Notes: generated from the sequence alone by a model not told the origin. 5,087 bases of DNA from Clostridia bacterium (GCA_017445685.1 JAFSTS010000277.1:1-5087), one strand, 5' to 3'. Positions 1-5,087 are shown, counted from the stretch's first letter. Numbers and translations: made by a program.

Positions 1-1314
1 ATGTCCGGGGTATTCGTGCAAAGTCAGAACTTTGCTTCCGTCGTCGCCCTCCCACCAAAAATGGATATACGGGAAGAGCGTGTATTCGTTGTATCGAAGC
101 TTCTGCGTTACAAAGTAGTTGAGTCCTGCGTTTTTGAGTATCTTAGGCAGTCCTGCGTTAAAGCCGAACGCGTCAATATTTACGCCGCAGGTGGACTTTT
201 TGCCGCAGGTTTCCATGGCGGCTCTCTGACCGTTTTCGATTTGACGAAACCAGCTTTCTTCACCTACGCACTGTCCGTCAGTTTCACACCACATTGCGCC
301 TTGCGGCTCAAACTGACCTCTGTCGGCTGCTGCACGGATCCTTGCCCAAAGCTCAGGATATTTTTCCTTCATGTCTCTCCAGACAACAGCAGAGGTTTCA
401 ACATAAACATATTCAGGCTCTCTTTCCATAAGACCGAGCTGAGTCTCAAAAGTCCCCTTCATACATTCGATCGTTTCGGGATATCTCCATTTCCACGCAA
501 GGTCAATATGAGAATGTCCCATGAAATATATCGTAAATCTCTTAGCGTAGTCGGCAACAGGCTTTAGCATATTCAAACCTGTCTCAAGCTTTGAAAGAAT
601 AGTGTCGTCTCTAAGAGCAGCTATCAGGTAGTTAGCGGTATCGACAAGACATTTTTCAAGTGAAGCTCTCTCTTTGTCAGTTAATTTCGATTTGTTGATA
701 TCGACTTCACCCTGAACATAGAGGTTGTCTCGTCTGTTTTCGGTCGAAAGAAGGTGACATCCTGAACGAAGCGATCTCGCAAGATTTGAAATAAGGTCGT
801 TTGTCTTTTTTAGCCCTTTAAGATAGAAGCGAGATGTAATATCGCAGACAGGATTTGTGTTCGGACTGTCGATTCTGATAAAAACAAAATGCTCCTTGCC
901 GTCGGGAGAACAGCCAAGGTCAAAATGACCGCCCATATATGAATAAATTTCAACAGGGTGATCGTCGCAGTAAATATCCATATCAAGTCCGCTGTAATAT
1001 GTAAAGGCATATTCGCCAAACTGATTTTTTTCAAAGAATTTGCTGATATAAGGCAAAGAAAGCTCTGCCATCATCCAGCCTGTTTTGATGTTGTTTTCGC
1101 CTTTTTCAGTAGGATCAAAAACGGGAAAGGTTTTCATTTTTTCAACTGTCGGCAGGCTTTCTTCTTCGCTTGCGTCCCAGCCGTAAAATTCAGTCAGAAC
1201 AGGAAAAGCAGTGTCTTCAAGACATCTTGCAAAATCCAGAACATCAATGCGGTTTTTACATTCGTTTACGCGGTAAAAGTCAAGTGGTTTGAAATGTGCG
1301 TTTTCGACTTTCAT
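1..1314 (-). CDS. GH38 alpha-mannosidase, long Ams1/MAN2C1 type (N-terminal 438 residues; runs off the left edge)
   Basis: Retaining, metal-dependent exo-alpha-mannosidase of glycoside hydrolase family 38, expected to release mannose from alpha-mannosides or N-glycan-derived oligosaccharides in the cytoplasm; no signal peptide is visible. The frame is open from the ATG at 1314 to the window edge. Residues about 1-255 form the N-terminal domain found in long Ams1/MAN2C1-type members. The catalytic domain begins at GHSHIDLAWKWRYPET (266-281); H269 and D271 match zinc ligands. The stretch NIDAFGFNAGLPKIL carries D381, the expected nucleophile and third zinc ligand, followed by FVTQKLRYNE and FWWEGDDG, both typical of the family. 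The fourth ligand, a distal His, lies beyond the window. Long-type enzymes are usually about 1000 residues, so roughly 600 are missing. The start is supported by GGAGG 8 nt upstream and by a strong promoter. Family assignment is firm; exact linkage specificity cannot be read. Confidence 0.93.
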   Translation of the reverse strand, partial: MKVENAHFKPLDFYRVNECKNRIDVLDFARCLEDTAFPVLTEFYGWDASEEESLPTVEKMKTFPVFDPTEKGENNIKTGWMMAELSLPYISKFFEKNQFGEYAFTYYSGLDMDIYCDDHPVEIYSYMGGHFDLGCSPDGKEHFVFIRIDSPNTNPVCDITSRFYLKGLKKTNDLISNLARSLRSGCHLLSTENRRDNLYVQGEVDINKSKLTDKERASLEKCLVDTANYLIAALRDDTILSKLETGLNMLKPVADYAKRFTIYFMGHSHIDLAWKWRYPETIECMKGTFETQLGLMEREPEYVYVETSAVVWRDMKEKYPELWARIRAAADRGQFEPQGAMWCETDGQCVGEESWFRQIENGQRAAMETCGKKSTCGVNIDAFGFNAGLPKILKNAGLNYFVTQKLRYNEYTLFPYIHFWWEGDDGSKVLTLHEYPGH

Positions 1315-1322
1315 TAAACAGA

Positions 1323-1327
1323 CCTCC
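1323..1327 (-). promoter_or_regulatory. Ribosome binding site of the GH38 gene
   Basis: On the minus strand GGAGG (within TGGAGGT) lies 8 nt before the ATG at 1314. This is near-optimal spacing for a Firmicute and fixes the start codon. Confidence 0.9.
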
Positions 1328-1328
1328 A

Positions 1329-1349
1329 AAAGAATATAAAATATTCTTT
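1329..1349. promoter_or_regulatory. Perfect palindrome in the GH38 leader (candidate operator)
   Basis: AAAGAATAT-AAA-ATATTCTTT is a perfect inverted repeat with 9-bp arms and a 3-bp centre. It lies between the predicted transcription start (about 1374) and the ribosome binding site, ending 1 bp from GGAGG. This position fits a repressor operator of a catabolic gene. The arms are almost all A/T, so it could also be a weak mRNA hairpin affecting translation, or chance in an AT-rich leader. No second copy was found near the other promoter. The symmetry is seen directly; the operator role is inferred. Confidence 0.5.
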
Positions 1350-1380
1350 ATGGTTACAACTAAAATTTTTTTCGTTGAAT

Positions 1381-1409
1381 ATTATACAATTTACATACAT
1401 TTATGTCAA
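1381..1409 (-). promoter_or_regulatory. Consensus sigma-70/SigA promoter for the GH38 gene
   Basis: Read on the minus strand, TTGACA (1409-1404) and TATAAT (1386-1381) are separated by exactly 17 bp, so both hexamers match the housekeeping consensus at all 12 positions. Transcription should start near 1374, giving a leader of about 60 nt that contains the palindrome and the ribosome binding site. It implies the mannosidase is transcribed independently of the esterase pair upstream. A promoter this strong usually needs a repressor if the gene is conditional. Confidence 0.88.
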
Positions 1410-1481
1410 CCAATAATCAACAAAATACATCAAAAAAAAGGGTCTGTCGCATTTAGCGAAAAACATTAAAGCAATATAACT

Positions 1482-1531
1482 AACAAGGGATGATCACAGG
1501 TATTTTAACCATGAGCACCCCTTGTTTTTTT
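1482..1531 (+). terminator. Terminator-shaped hairpin inside the MITE-like element
   Basis: AACAAGGGATG (1482-1492) pairs with CACCCCTTGTT (1516-1526) with one mismatch. A further inner pairing of GGT with ACC shortens the loop, and the T-run extends through 1531. The T-run follows the stem only on the plus strand, so it would stop plus-strand transcripts, although no plus-strand gene lies to the left. In the minus direction no T-run follows the stem. Confidence 0.45.
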
Positions 1532-1567
1532 GTATAAAGAAAAAATGCTATTTTTAACGCTTTAATT

Positions 1568-1624
1568 CGATGTTTTTTCTCTCTCGGCGTACTTTTGTAC
1601 AGCCTTCAAGAGAAGAAAACATCG
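1568..1624. repeat. Long imperfect hairpin downstream of the SASA esterase gene
   Basis: CGATGTTTTTTCTCTCT pairs with the stretch ending AGAGAAGAAAACATCG (to 1624), with one G-T pair and small bulges. It closes inward through GGC/GCC and GTAC-TTTT-GTAC, about 25 pairs in all. On the minus strand it lies 37 nt past the stop codon of the esterase gene, but AATTAAAG follows rather than a T-run. It may therefore protect the 3' end of the mRNA rather than act as a classic terminator. It is part of the MITE-like element. Confidence 0.5.
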
Positions 1625-1660
1625 TTTTCATCCAAATGCGACAACCCCAAATGATAGGTT

Positions 1661-3907
1661 TTAGAATATCGACCAGAAAAGATTTTTAAAGAAGTCAAAG
1701 ATTTTCTGGAAAATGTTTCTGCTTACAGGAGCGTTGTTGTCTTCAAGCGTGGCGGAAGGCATGAAATTAAATTCATCGACATCAACATTTGCAGAAATCA
1801 AGCCGGAAGTAAACTGTATTTCAAAACTTCTGACATCACCAAGCGCCGAGCCGTCACGGATGCTGCCGCTGTTGCCCTTTTCGAAAAGCACGGCAAAATT
1901 CATTTCAACTTCGTGCCACTGTCCATCGTTTGGAATAACGTAAGTTGAATTAGCGCTGCCGTTGAGAGCAGTGTTGTACCATGTATCAGCAGTTTCGATT
2001 TTGCTTCTTATCTCCACAGAAGTCAAACCGTTGTTTCTGACCATAAATGTCAATGCGCCGAACTTTGAGAAGTCTCTTTCCTGGTTAGTGAAGAAAACTT
2101 CATCTTTGGCAAATTTCTTTGAAGTAAACTTGTGTTTAAGCGTAAAGAACTTGCCGATAGATTTAAGATTCAGCCCGATATTTTGGTTGTACTGATCGTA
2201 AGAGACGATTTTCTTTGTGCAGAAAGAACTGTTCCATGCGTCGTAAAAGCCGGATTCATTGTCGTTTGAACGATCGGCAGGATACGCCATGTTCCACAAT
2301 TGTTCACTTTCGCAGTCTGCCCAATCGGTGTTCCTGTATGTATTTTTGTTGTCGTAATCGGGGTTGCTGATGAAGGGGGATACGGGCATACCTACTGTTG
2401 CTTTGCAGGCAGAATAAAGATTTGCTCTGTCGTTGAGATATGAGTACGCGTAAGTAACGCAAACAGGTTCTTCAACAGATTTTGAAGTAACTTTTACGAT
2501 GTTTTTATCAATGATCTGAGCGTCTGCTCTGTAGTAAACGCCGTCTTCGCCGCAGAGCGCAAAACCTCGTACATCACCGTCTTTGGCAATAAGACCGTCG
2601 CCGACATTGTCAATAGTGACATATACCTCATTGTCTCTGATTTTAGCTGAGGTAAATGTAGGAGCTGAATAGATTCCATCTCTGCCGTAAACCATAACAA
2701 GAGCATTTTCAGCCATACGAACACCGACAGGCTCTTTGTCAAGCGGATGAATTGTGTGATAATTCTGCTTGAAGGTCAGAGGCAGATCATAAATTGAAAT
2801 GCAGGCTCTGCTCTGAGGGTCTTCCTTCTGGAATTTGCTCAGACCAAAGTTGAAATACTGCATTGATTTTTCCATGTTGTAGTCGTATGAAGCAAGCTGA
2901 GAATAGATAAGCGGAAGTTTTCCATTTGTGTAACCGAAGGTTTCGCCGTTTTGTTTTTGAAGCAGGTTAAGAAGATATGTATAATCTTCGCTCTTGTATC
3001 CCATGTTTGCTTCGCCCTGATACCAGATCATTCCGCTGATTCTGAAATTTCTGATCGGACTAAGACGGGCATTGAAGTTTACTCCCATATTCGGAACATA
3101 ATCGTGGAAGACACTTTCTACATCATCAAGGCTGTGATCAACCCAGCCCTCATAAGTCCAGTACGAATCGTTTTCTTTTGCAATAGCCAGCGCTCTTTCG
3201 TCATTTTCTATGTTTTCTCTTGAAATCCAGCTTTCAATTTTAGTAGCGCCCAGAGAAGCATTGAGAATGCCGACAGGAACATTTAGCTCTGTCATGAGCT
3301 TGTGAGCAAAGTAATTTGCAACAGCGCTTGCTTTTTCAATATTTTCGTCGCAGGCTCTTGCCCACAGTGCGCCGGGAACATCGTTTTGAGGGTAGAGCGG
3401 AACAGTGGTTTCACTGTCTTTAAAGACGGGAAAGTTCGGGAAAGTCAGGATTCGAACCCATCTGCTGCCGTATCCGTTTTTCTGATATTGTTCCCAGGTT
3501 GAGCAAAGATCCATATTCAGTTCCATGTTGCTCTGACCCGATGCAAGCCAAAGTTCACCGAAAACGACGCCCGTAAGGGTTTTAAAAGTCATCGAGCCTT
3601 CTTTCAGAACGATAGTATATTCTTCAAAACTGCCTTTCGGAGCAGTAAATGATACCTTGAAAACTCCATTGTCAGCAACAGTTTCGGAGCTTGTTACCAG
3701 ATTGTGTGCCTTGTCGTAAAGCAGGCAAGTGATAACAGAACCGTCAGGAGCAGTGCCGGCAAGAACTGCGTCATCATTTTGCTTGAAAATCATGTTGTTT
3801 TGATAGATTTCGTAAACCTTTGCGCTTACCGGTGTAATGGCAACAGCCGGAATAACGCACGCAAGCAAAACGCATACGCAAATCATAATTGAAATAATTT
3901 TTTTCAT
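1661..3907 (-). CDS. Secreted SASA-type carbohydrate O-acetylesterase (sialate O-acetylesterase-like), multidomain
   Basis: Predicted to remove O-acetyl groups from sugars outside the cell. The 748-residue protein starts with a signal peptide (KK, hydrophobic core at 4-20, cleavage after AVA 23 or VSA 29). Residues about 30-115 look like the N-terminal beta domain of sialate O-acetylesterases. The SGNH-like SASA domain (about 115-410) shows GELWLASGQSNMEL with nucleophile S126, GILNASLGATKIESW (213-227), GMIWYQGEAN (292-301) and TIHP with catalytic H387. D374 is the likeliest acid. Residues about 415-510 form a further beta domain; about 525-718 form a beta-rich, possibly carbohydrate-binding domain not assigned here; 729-748 is a Phe-rich amphipathic tail. 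It follows the cytoplasmic esterase gene by 30 bp, so the two are probably co-transcribed. The start has AAAGGA 9 nt upstream. Relatives include acetylxylan and sialate esterases, so the substrate is uncertain; a nearby mannosidase hints at mannose-rich or sialylated glycans. Confidence 0.88.
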   Translation of the reverse strand: MKKIISIMICVCVLLACVIPAVAITPVSAKVYEIYQNNMIFKQNDDAVLAGTAPDGSVITCLLYDKAHNLVTSSETVADNGVFKVSFTAPKGSFEEYTIVLKEGSMTFKTLTGVVFGELWLASGQSNMELNMDLCSTWEQYQKNGYGSRWVRILTFPNFPVFKDSETTVPLYPQNDVPGALWARACDENIEKASAVANYFAHKLMTELNVPVGILNASLGATKIESWISRENIENDERALAIAKENDSYWTYEGWVDHSLDDVESVFHDYVPNMGVNFNARLSPIRNFRISGMIWYQGEANMGYKSEDYTYLLNLLQKQNGETFGYTNGKLPLIYSQLASYDYNMEKSMQYFNFGLSKFQKEDPQSRACISIYDLPLTFKQNYHTIHPLDKEPVGVRMAENALVMVYGRDGIYSAPTFTSAKIRDNEVYVTIDNVGDGLIAKDGDVRGFALCGEDGVYYRADAQIIDKNIVKVTSKSVEEPVCVTYAYSYLNDRANLYSACKATVGMPVSPFISNPDYDNKNTYRNTDWADCESEQLWNMAYPADRSNDNESGFYDAWNSSFCTKKIVSYDQYNQNIGLNLKSIGKFFTLKHKFTSKKFAKDEVFFTNQERDFSKFGALTFMVRNNGLTSVEIRSKIETADTWYNTALNGSANSTYVIPNDGQWHEVEMNFAVLFEKGNSGSIRDGSALGDVRSFEIQFTSGLISANVDVDEFNFMPSATLEDNNAPVSRNIFQKIFDFFKNLFWSIF

Positions 3908-3916
3908 CTTAACAGA

Positions 3917-3922
3917 TCCTTT
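3917..3922 (-). promoter_or_regulatory. Ribosome binding site of the SASA esterase gene
   Basis: AAAGGA on the minus strand lies 9 nt before the ATG at 3907, inside the 30-bp gap after the upstream esterase gene. No promoter motif fits in the gap, which supports co-transcription. The bases just before the ATG repeat the 10 bp found at the 3' end of the upstream gene (CTTAACAGAT on the plus strand at 3908-3917 and 3942-3951). Confidence 0.75.
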
Positions 3923-3937
3923 CTTGAACTTTTGCTA

Positions 3938-4774
3938 TCAGCTTAACAGATATTTTTCAATATATTTGTCAAGCGTTTTATTGATTTTTTCCTCGACTGA
4001 GTCGATCGTTTCCGAATGGCCGCAGCCGTTCATGTCAACAAATTCAGCTTCAATGCCGAGAGATAAAAATTTTTTGTAAAGCTTCTCGGCGCAGGACAGG
4101 GGAACGACCTGATCCTTGCTGCTGTGGGCAATTATCAGCGCAGGTGAATTTTTTGTCGCATAATAATACGGAGAAGCATTTTTCAGCTTTTGAATTATAT
4201 CCGGCGAAGATAAGCTTTTTTCATCAAGCTTAAATCCCATGAGCTGACCGTAGATTCTAAAAGCCATGTCTCGGCTTAATTCTTCCATTCCTTTGTAACA
4301 TTCTCTGTCGGACAGGTCGCACGGACCGGATTTATCGAGAACGAAAGAAAAATAGCCGGGAGATATTTCGTTTTTTTGAAAAGCGAAAAGCAAGCTGTTG
4401 TATGCTCCTGCGGATATTCCGCCTATGGCTCTTTTGGTTACCTCTATTCCAAGATTTTCAACATATTTCAGCGCAGTGTGAACCGCGTTTGCAATGTCTG
4501 ATTGAATATCCTCATAGGTGAGGGTCATATCCTCGTTTATAAATCTGTAACCTGCCGAAACGCAGCAGACAGGATACTTTTCACAAATCCTTTTCATGTC
4601 TTTTAAATAGTCTGTTTTGTTTCCGCTTTTCCAGCCGCCGCCGTGAACAAAAAACAATATCGGCATTTTCTTGCCGGCGGTTTTGGGAACGAACAAATCA
4701 AACTTTTGCCGCTCGTCAACGGAGTAGGCGATATCTGTAAATTCGTCGTAAATAATCTTTTTTGCTTTTTCCAT
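3938..4774 (-). CDS. Cytoplasmic alpha/beta-hydrolase esterase (HGGGW family, carbohydrate acetyl/feruloyl esterase-like)
   Basis: Serine esterase of 278 residues with the alpha/beta-hydrolase fold, a usual length for this group. The oxyanion-hole motif HGGGW is at 44-48 after a hydrophobic strand (PILFFV). The nucleophile elbow GGISAG has S121. D221 in the KDQVVPL stretch and H253 in CGHSET complete the triad. No signal peptide or membrane segment is visible, so it acts in the cytoplasm, probably on short acyl groups of imported sugars. These motifs match the BD-FAE/lipase-like esterases often found in glycan-utilisation loci. It is the first gene behind a strong promoter (4798-4826) and precedes the secreted SASA esterase by 30 bp, giving an outside/inside esterase pair. 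AAAGG lies 7 nt before the ATG. The fold and triad are clear; the natural substrate is not, and a peptidase or lipase role cannot be excluded. Confidence 0.9.
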   Translation of the reverse strand: MEKAKKIIYDEFTDIAYSVDERQKFDLFVPKTAGKKMPILFFVHGGGWKSGNKTDYLKDMKRICEKYPVCCVSAGYRFINEDMTLTYEDIQSDIANAVHTALKYVENLGIEVTKRAIGGISAGAYNSLLFAFQKNEISPGYFSFVLDKSGPCDLSDRECYKGMEELSRDMAFRIYGQLMGFKLDEKSLSSPDIIQKLKNASPYYYATKNSPALIIAHSSKDQVVPLSCAEKLYKKFLSLGIEAEFVDMNGCGHSETIDSVEEKINKTLDKYIEKYLLS

Positions 4775-4781
4775 TTGATCA

Positions 4782-4786
4782 CCTTT
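4782..4786 (-). promoter_or_regulatory. Ribosome binding site of the alpha/beta-hydrolase gene
   Basis: AAAGG (continuing as AAAGGTGAT) on the minus strand lies 7 nt before the ATG at 4774 and supports that start. With transcription predicted to begin near 4791 the leader is only about 17 nt, leaving no room for a riboswitch. Confidence 0.8.
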
Positions 4787-4797
4787 GCTTTATGAAA

Positions 4798-4826
4798 ATT
4801 ATATCACCACTTTTCCTTCAAGTCAA
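4798..4826 (-). promoter_or_regulatory. Near-consensus promoter with extended -10 for the two-esterase operon
   Basis: On the minus strand TTGACT (4826-4821) and TATAAT (4803-4798) are 17 bp apart, and TGATATAAT forms an extended -10. This matches the housekeeping sigma consensus at 11 of 12 hexamer bases. The -35 directly abuts the T-rich tail of the upstream terminator-like hairpin, so the operon appears insulated from transcription arriving from the right. Confidence 0.88.
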
Positions 4827-4857
4827 CAAATAAACCGTATCCTTTTGCAGGATACGG
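4825..4857 (-). terminator. Terminator-like hairpin upstream of the esterase operon
   Basis: CCGTATCC (4835-4842) pairs perfectly with GGATACGG (4850-4857); an extra T-A pair gives 9 bp and a 5-nt loop. On the minus strand TTTATTTGTT follows the stem immediately, fitting an intrinsic terminator for a gene to the right of the window. On the plus strand CAGA and then seven T follow, so weaker activity that way is possible. Confidence 0.65.
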
Positions 4858-4862
4858 CAGAT

Positions 4863-4908
4863 TTTTTTATTTAACAGGAAACCGGCTCGTTTCCTGTTAA
4901 ATAAAAAA
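4863..4908. repeat. Perfect 20-bp inverted repeat with 6-bp loop
   Basis: The arms at 4863-4882 and 4889-4908 are exactly complementary over 20 bp (core AACAGGAAAC / GTTTCCTGTT), with CGGCTC as the loop. On either strand the transcript has a U-rich 5' side (UUUUUUAUUU) and an A-rich 3' side (AAAUAAAAAA), so no U-tract trails the full stem. It may still work as a bidirectional terminator through partial structures, or mark the boundary of the GC-rich block next to it. Confidence 0.6.
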
Positions 4909-4921
4909 GAATCATAACGCC

Positions 4922-4949
4922 CGCCGATCTTGCCCTTTGGGCAACGGCG
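4922..4949. repeat. Inverted repeat 1 of the GC-rich block
   Basis: TTGCCC-TTT-GGGCAA (4930-4944) is a perfect 6-bp stem with a 3-nt loop. It is extended by CGCCG (4922-4926) pairing with CGGCG (4945-4949), with a 3-nt bulge on the left side. No T-run follows in either direction. Confidence 0.6.
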
Positions 4950-4960
4950 ATGGCGTATGC

Positions 4961-4993
4961 GAAAACGCTCTGCGCTGCAGCGCAGCCGTTTTC
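4961..4993. repeat. Inverted repeat 2 of the GC-rich block, with a 14-bp perfect palindrome
   Basis: GAAAACG (4961-4967) pairs with CGTTTTC (4987-4993) around the perfect palindrome TGCGCTGCAGCGCA (4971-4984). Unpaired CTC and GC form a small internal loop between the two stems. Confidence 0.6.
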
Positions 4994-5021
4994 TTGTTTG
5001 GTGCATTTCATCTGCCGTTGA

Positions 5022-5049
5022 CGCGGACAGTATAACAGATCTGTCCGCG
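5022..5049. repeat. Inverted repeat 3 of the GC-rich block
   Basis: CGCGGACAG (5022-5030) and CTGTCCGCG (5041-5049) are perfect 9-bp arms around a 10-nt loop. No U-tract follows on either strand, so it does not look like an intrinsic terminator. Confidence 0.6.
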
Positions 5050-5087
5050 CCGGGGCAAATGTGCGGGGTTTTAACAAACGGATTTTC

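Larger units (their letters stand above)
1440..1648. mobile_element. MITE-like non-coding element with terminal inverted repeats, 209 bp
   Basis: The left end GGGTCTGTCGCATTT (1440-1454) and the reverse complement of the right end, GGGGTTGTCGCATTT (1648-1634), agree at 13 of 15 bases. Weaker similarity continues inward (GAAAAACAT against GAAAACGAT). The interior has no credible ORF but carries two substantial hairpins (1482-1526 and 1568-1624). A G-run plus TGTCGCA-type end resembles the termini of several Firmicute insertion sequences, so a non-autonomous derivative moved in trans is the best reading. No clear target-site duplication can be assigned: the left flank is a run of eight A and the right flank begins AAA. 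It starts 12 bp after the stop of the SASA esterase gene and separates that gene from the GH38 promoter. Alternatively it is a dispersed repeat working as a transcript 3' end. Confidence 0.65.
4909..5087. other. GC-rich, hairpin-dense block without a recognisable gene
   Basis: About 58% GC over 4921-5060 by hand count, clearly above the AT-rich intergenic DNA elsewhere in the window. Three good inverted repeats follow one another (4922-4949, 4961-4993, 5022-5049). Minus-strand reading frames here are short, rich in Ala, Arg and Cys, lack a convincing start or ribosome binding site and read through the hairpins, so they are not called. It could be a dispersed palindromic repeat, a structured RNA, or the 3' flank of a gene to the right. 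I see no tRNA, rRNA or known riboswitch signature. Confidence 0.5.

Noticed and set aside
1..567. Plus-strand open frame of 188 codons at the left edge
   Set aside because: It lies opposite the GH38 gene, whose minus-strand translation carries clear catalytic motifs; the plus-strand product has no recognisable features.
958..1317. Plus-strand 119-codon frame opposite the start of the GH38 gene
   Set aside because: Shadow of the GH38 frame, with no ribosome binding site or family similarity, and it runs into the mannosidase leader.
1315..1380. Riboswitch or attenuator in the GH38 leader
   Set aside because: The leader is about 60 nt and AT-rich, with only one weak hairpin and no terminator-like U-tract or conserved aptamer core.
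1432..1651. Target-site duplication of A bases flanking the MITE-like element
   Set aside because: The left flank is a run of eight A and the right begins AAA, so a duplication cannot be told from simple low complexity.
4818..5077. Two overlapping minus-strand frames (62 and 68 codons) in the GC-rich block
   Set aside because: They overlap in different frames, read through several hairpins, have biased composition (Arg/Cys- or Ala-rich), no good ribosome binding site, and one overlaps the operon promoter. A partial gene tail from the right cannot be fully excluded.
1..5087. CRISPR array, tRNA or rRNA genes
   Set aside because: No regularly spaced direct repeats, no cloverleaf with the conserved T-loop sequence and no rRNA-like stretch were seen on either strand.

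Overview
The window holds three genes, all on the minus strand. Low to moderate GC in the genes, strong AGGAGG-type ribosome binding sites, near-consensus sigma-70/SigA promoters and a Gram-positive-style signal peptide suggest an anaerobic gut-type Firmicute (Clostridia, perhaps Oscillospiraceae). That placement is inference from style; no phylogenetic marker is present.

Layout in transcription order, from high to low coordinates. Positions 4909-5087 are a GC-rich block (about 58% GC by hand count over 4921-5060) packed with inverted repeats and with no convincing gene. It is followed by a perfect 20-bp inverted repeat (4863-4908) and a small terminator-like hairpin (4835-4857). The hairpin abuts a promoter with an extended -10 (4798-4826). 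This promoter should drive a two-gene unit: a cytoplasmic alpha/beta-hydrolase esterase with the complete triad motifs (4774-3938), then, 30 bp later, a secreted SASA-type (sialate O-acetylesterase-like) esterase of 748 residues with an extra C-terminal beta-rich domain and a phenylalanine-rich amphipathic tail (3907-1661).

Twelve bases after that stop codon lies a 209-bp non-coding element (1440-1648). It has 15-bp terminal inverted repeats (13/15 identical) and two internal hairpins, and looks like a MITE or other non-autonomous insertion. Beyond it is a textbook promoter (TTGACA, 17 bp, TATAAT) and a perfect 9-bp-arm palindrome next to the ribosome binding site. These lead into the N-terminal 438 residues of a GH38 alpha-mannosidase of the long Ams1/MAN2C1 type, which runs off the left edge.

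Together the genes look like part of a host- or yeast-glycan utilisation locus. The secreted esterase would strip O-acetyl groups outside the cell, the cytoplasmic esterase would act on imported acylated sugars or oligosaccharides, and the cytoplasmic GH38 enzyme would release mannose. The family assignments rest on visible motifs; the shared pathway is inference. The most unusual features are the MITE-like element between the esterase operon and the mannosidase, the palindrome in the mannosidase leader, the amphipathic tail of the SASA protein, and the hairpin-dense GC-rich block at the right end.
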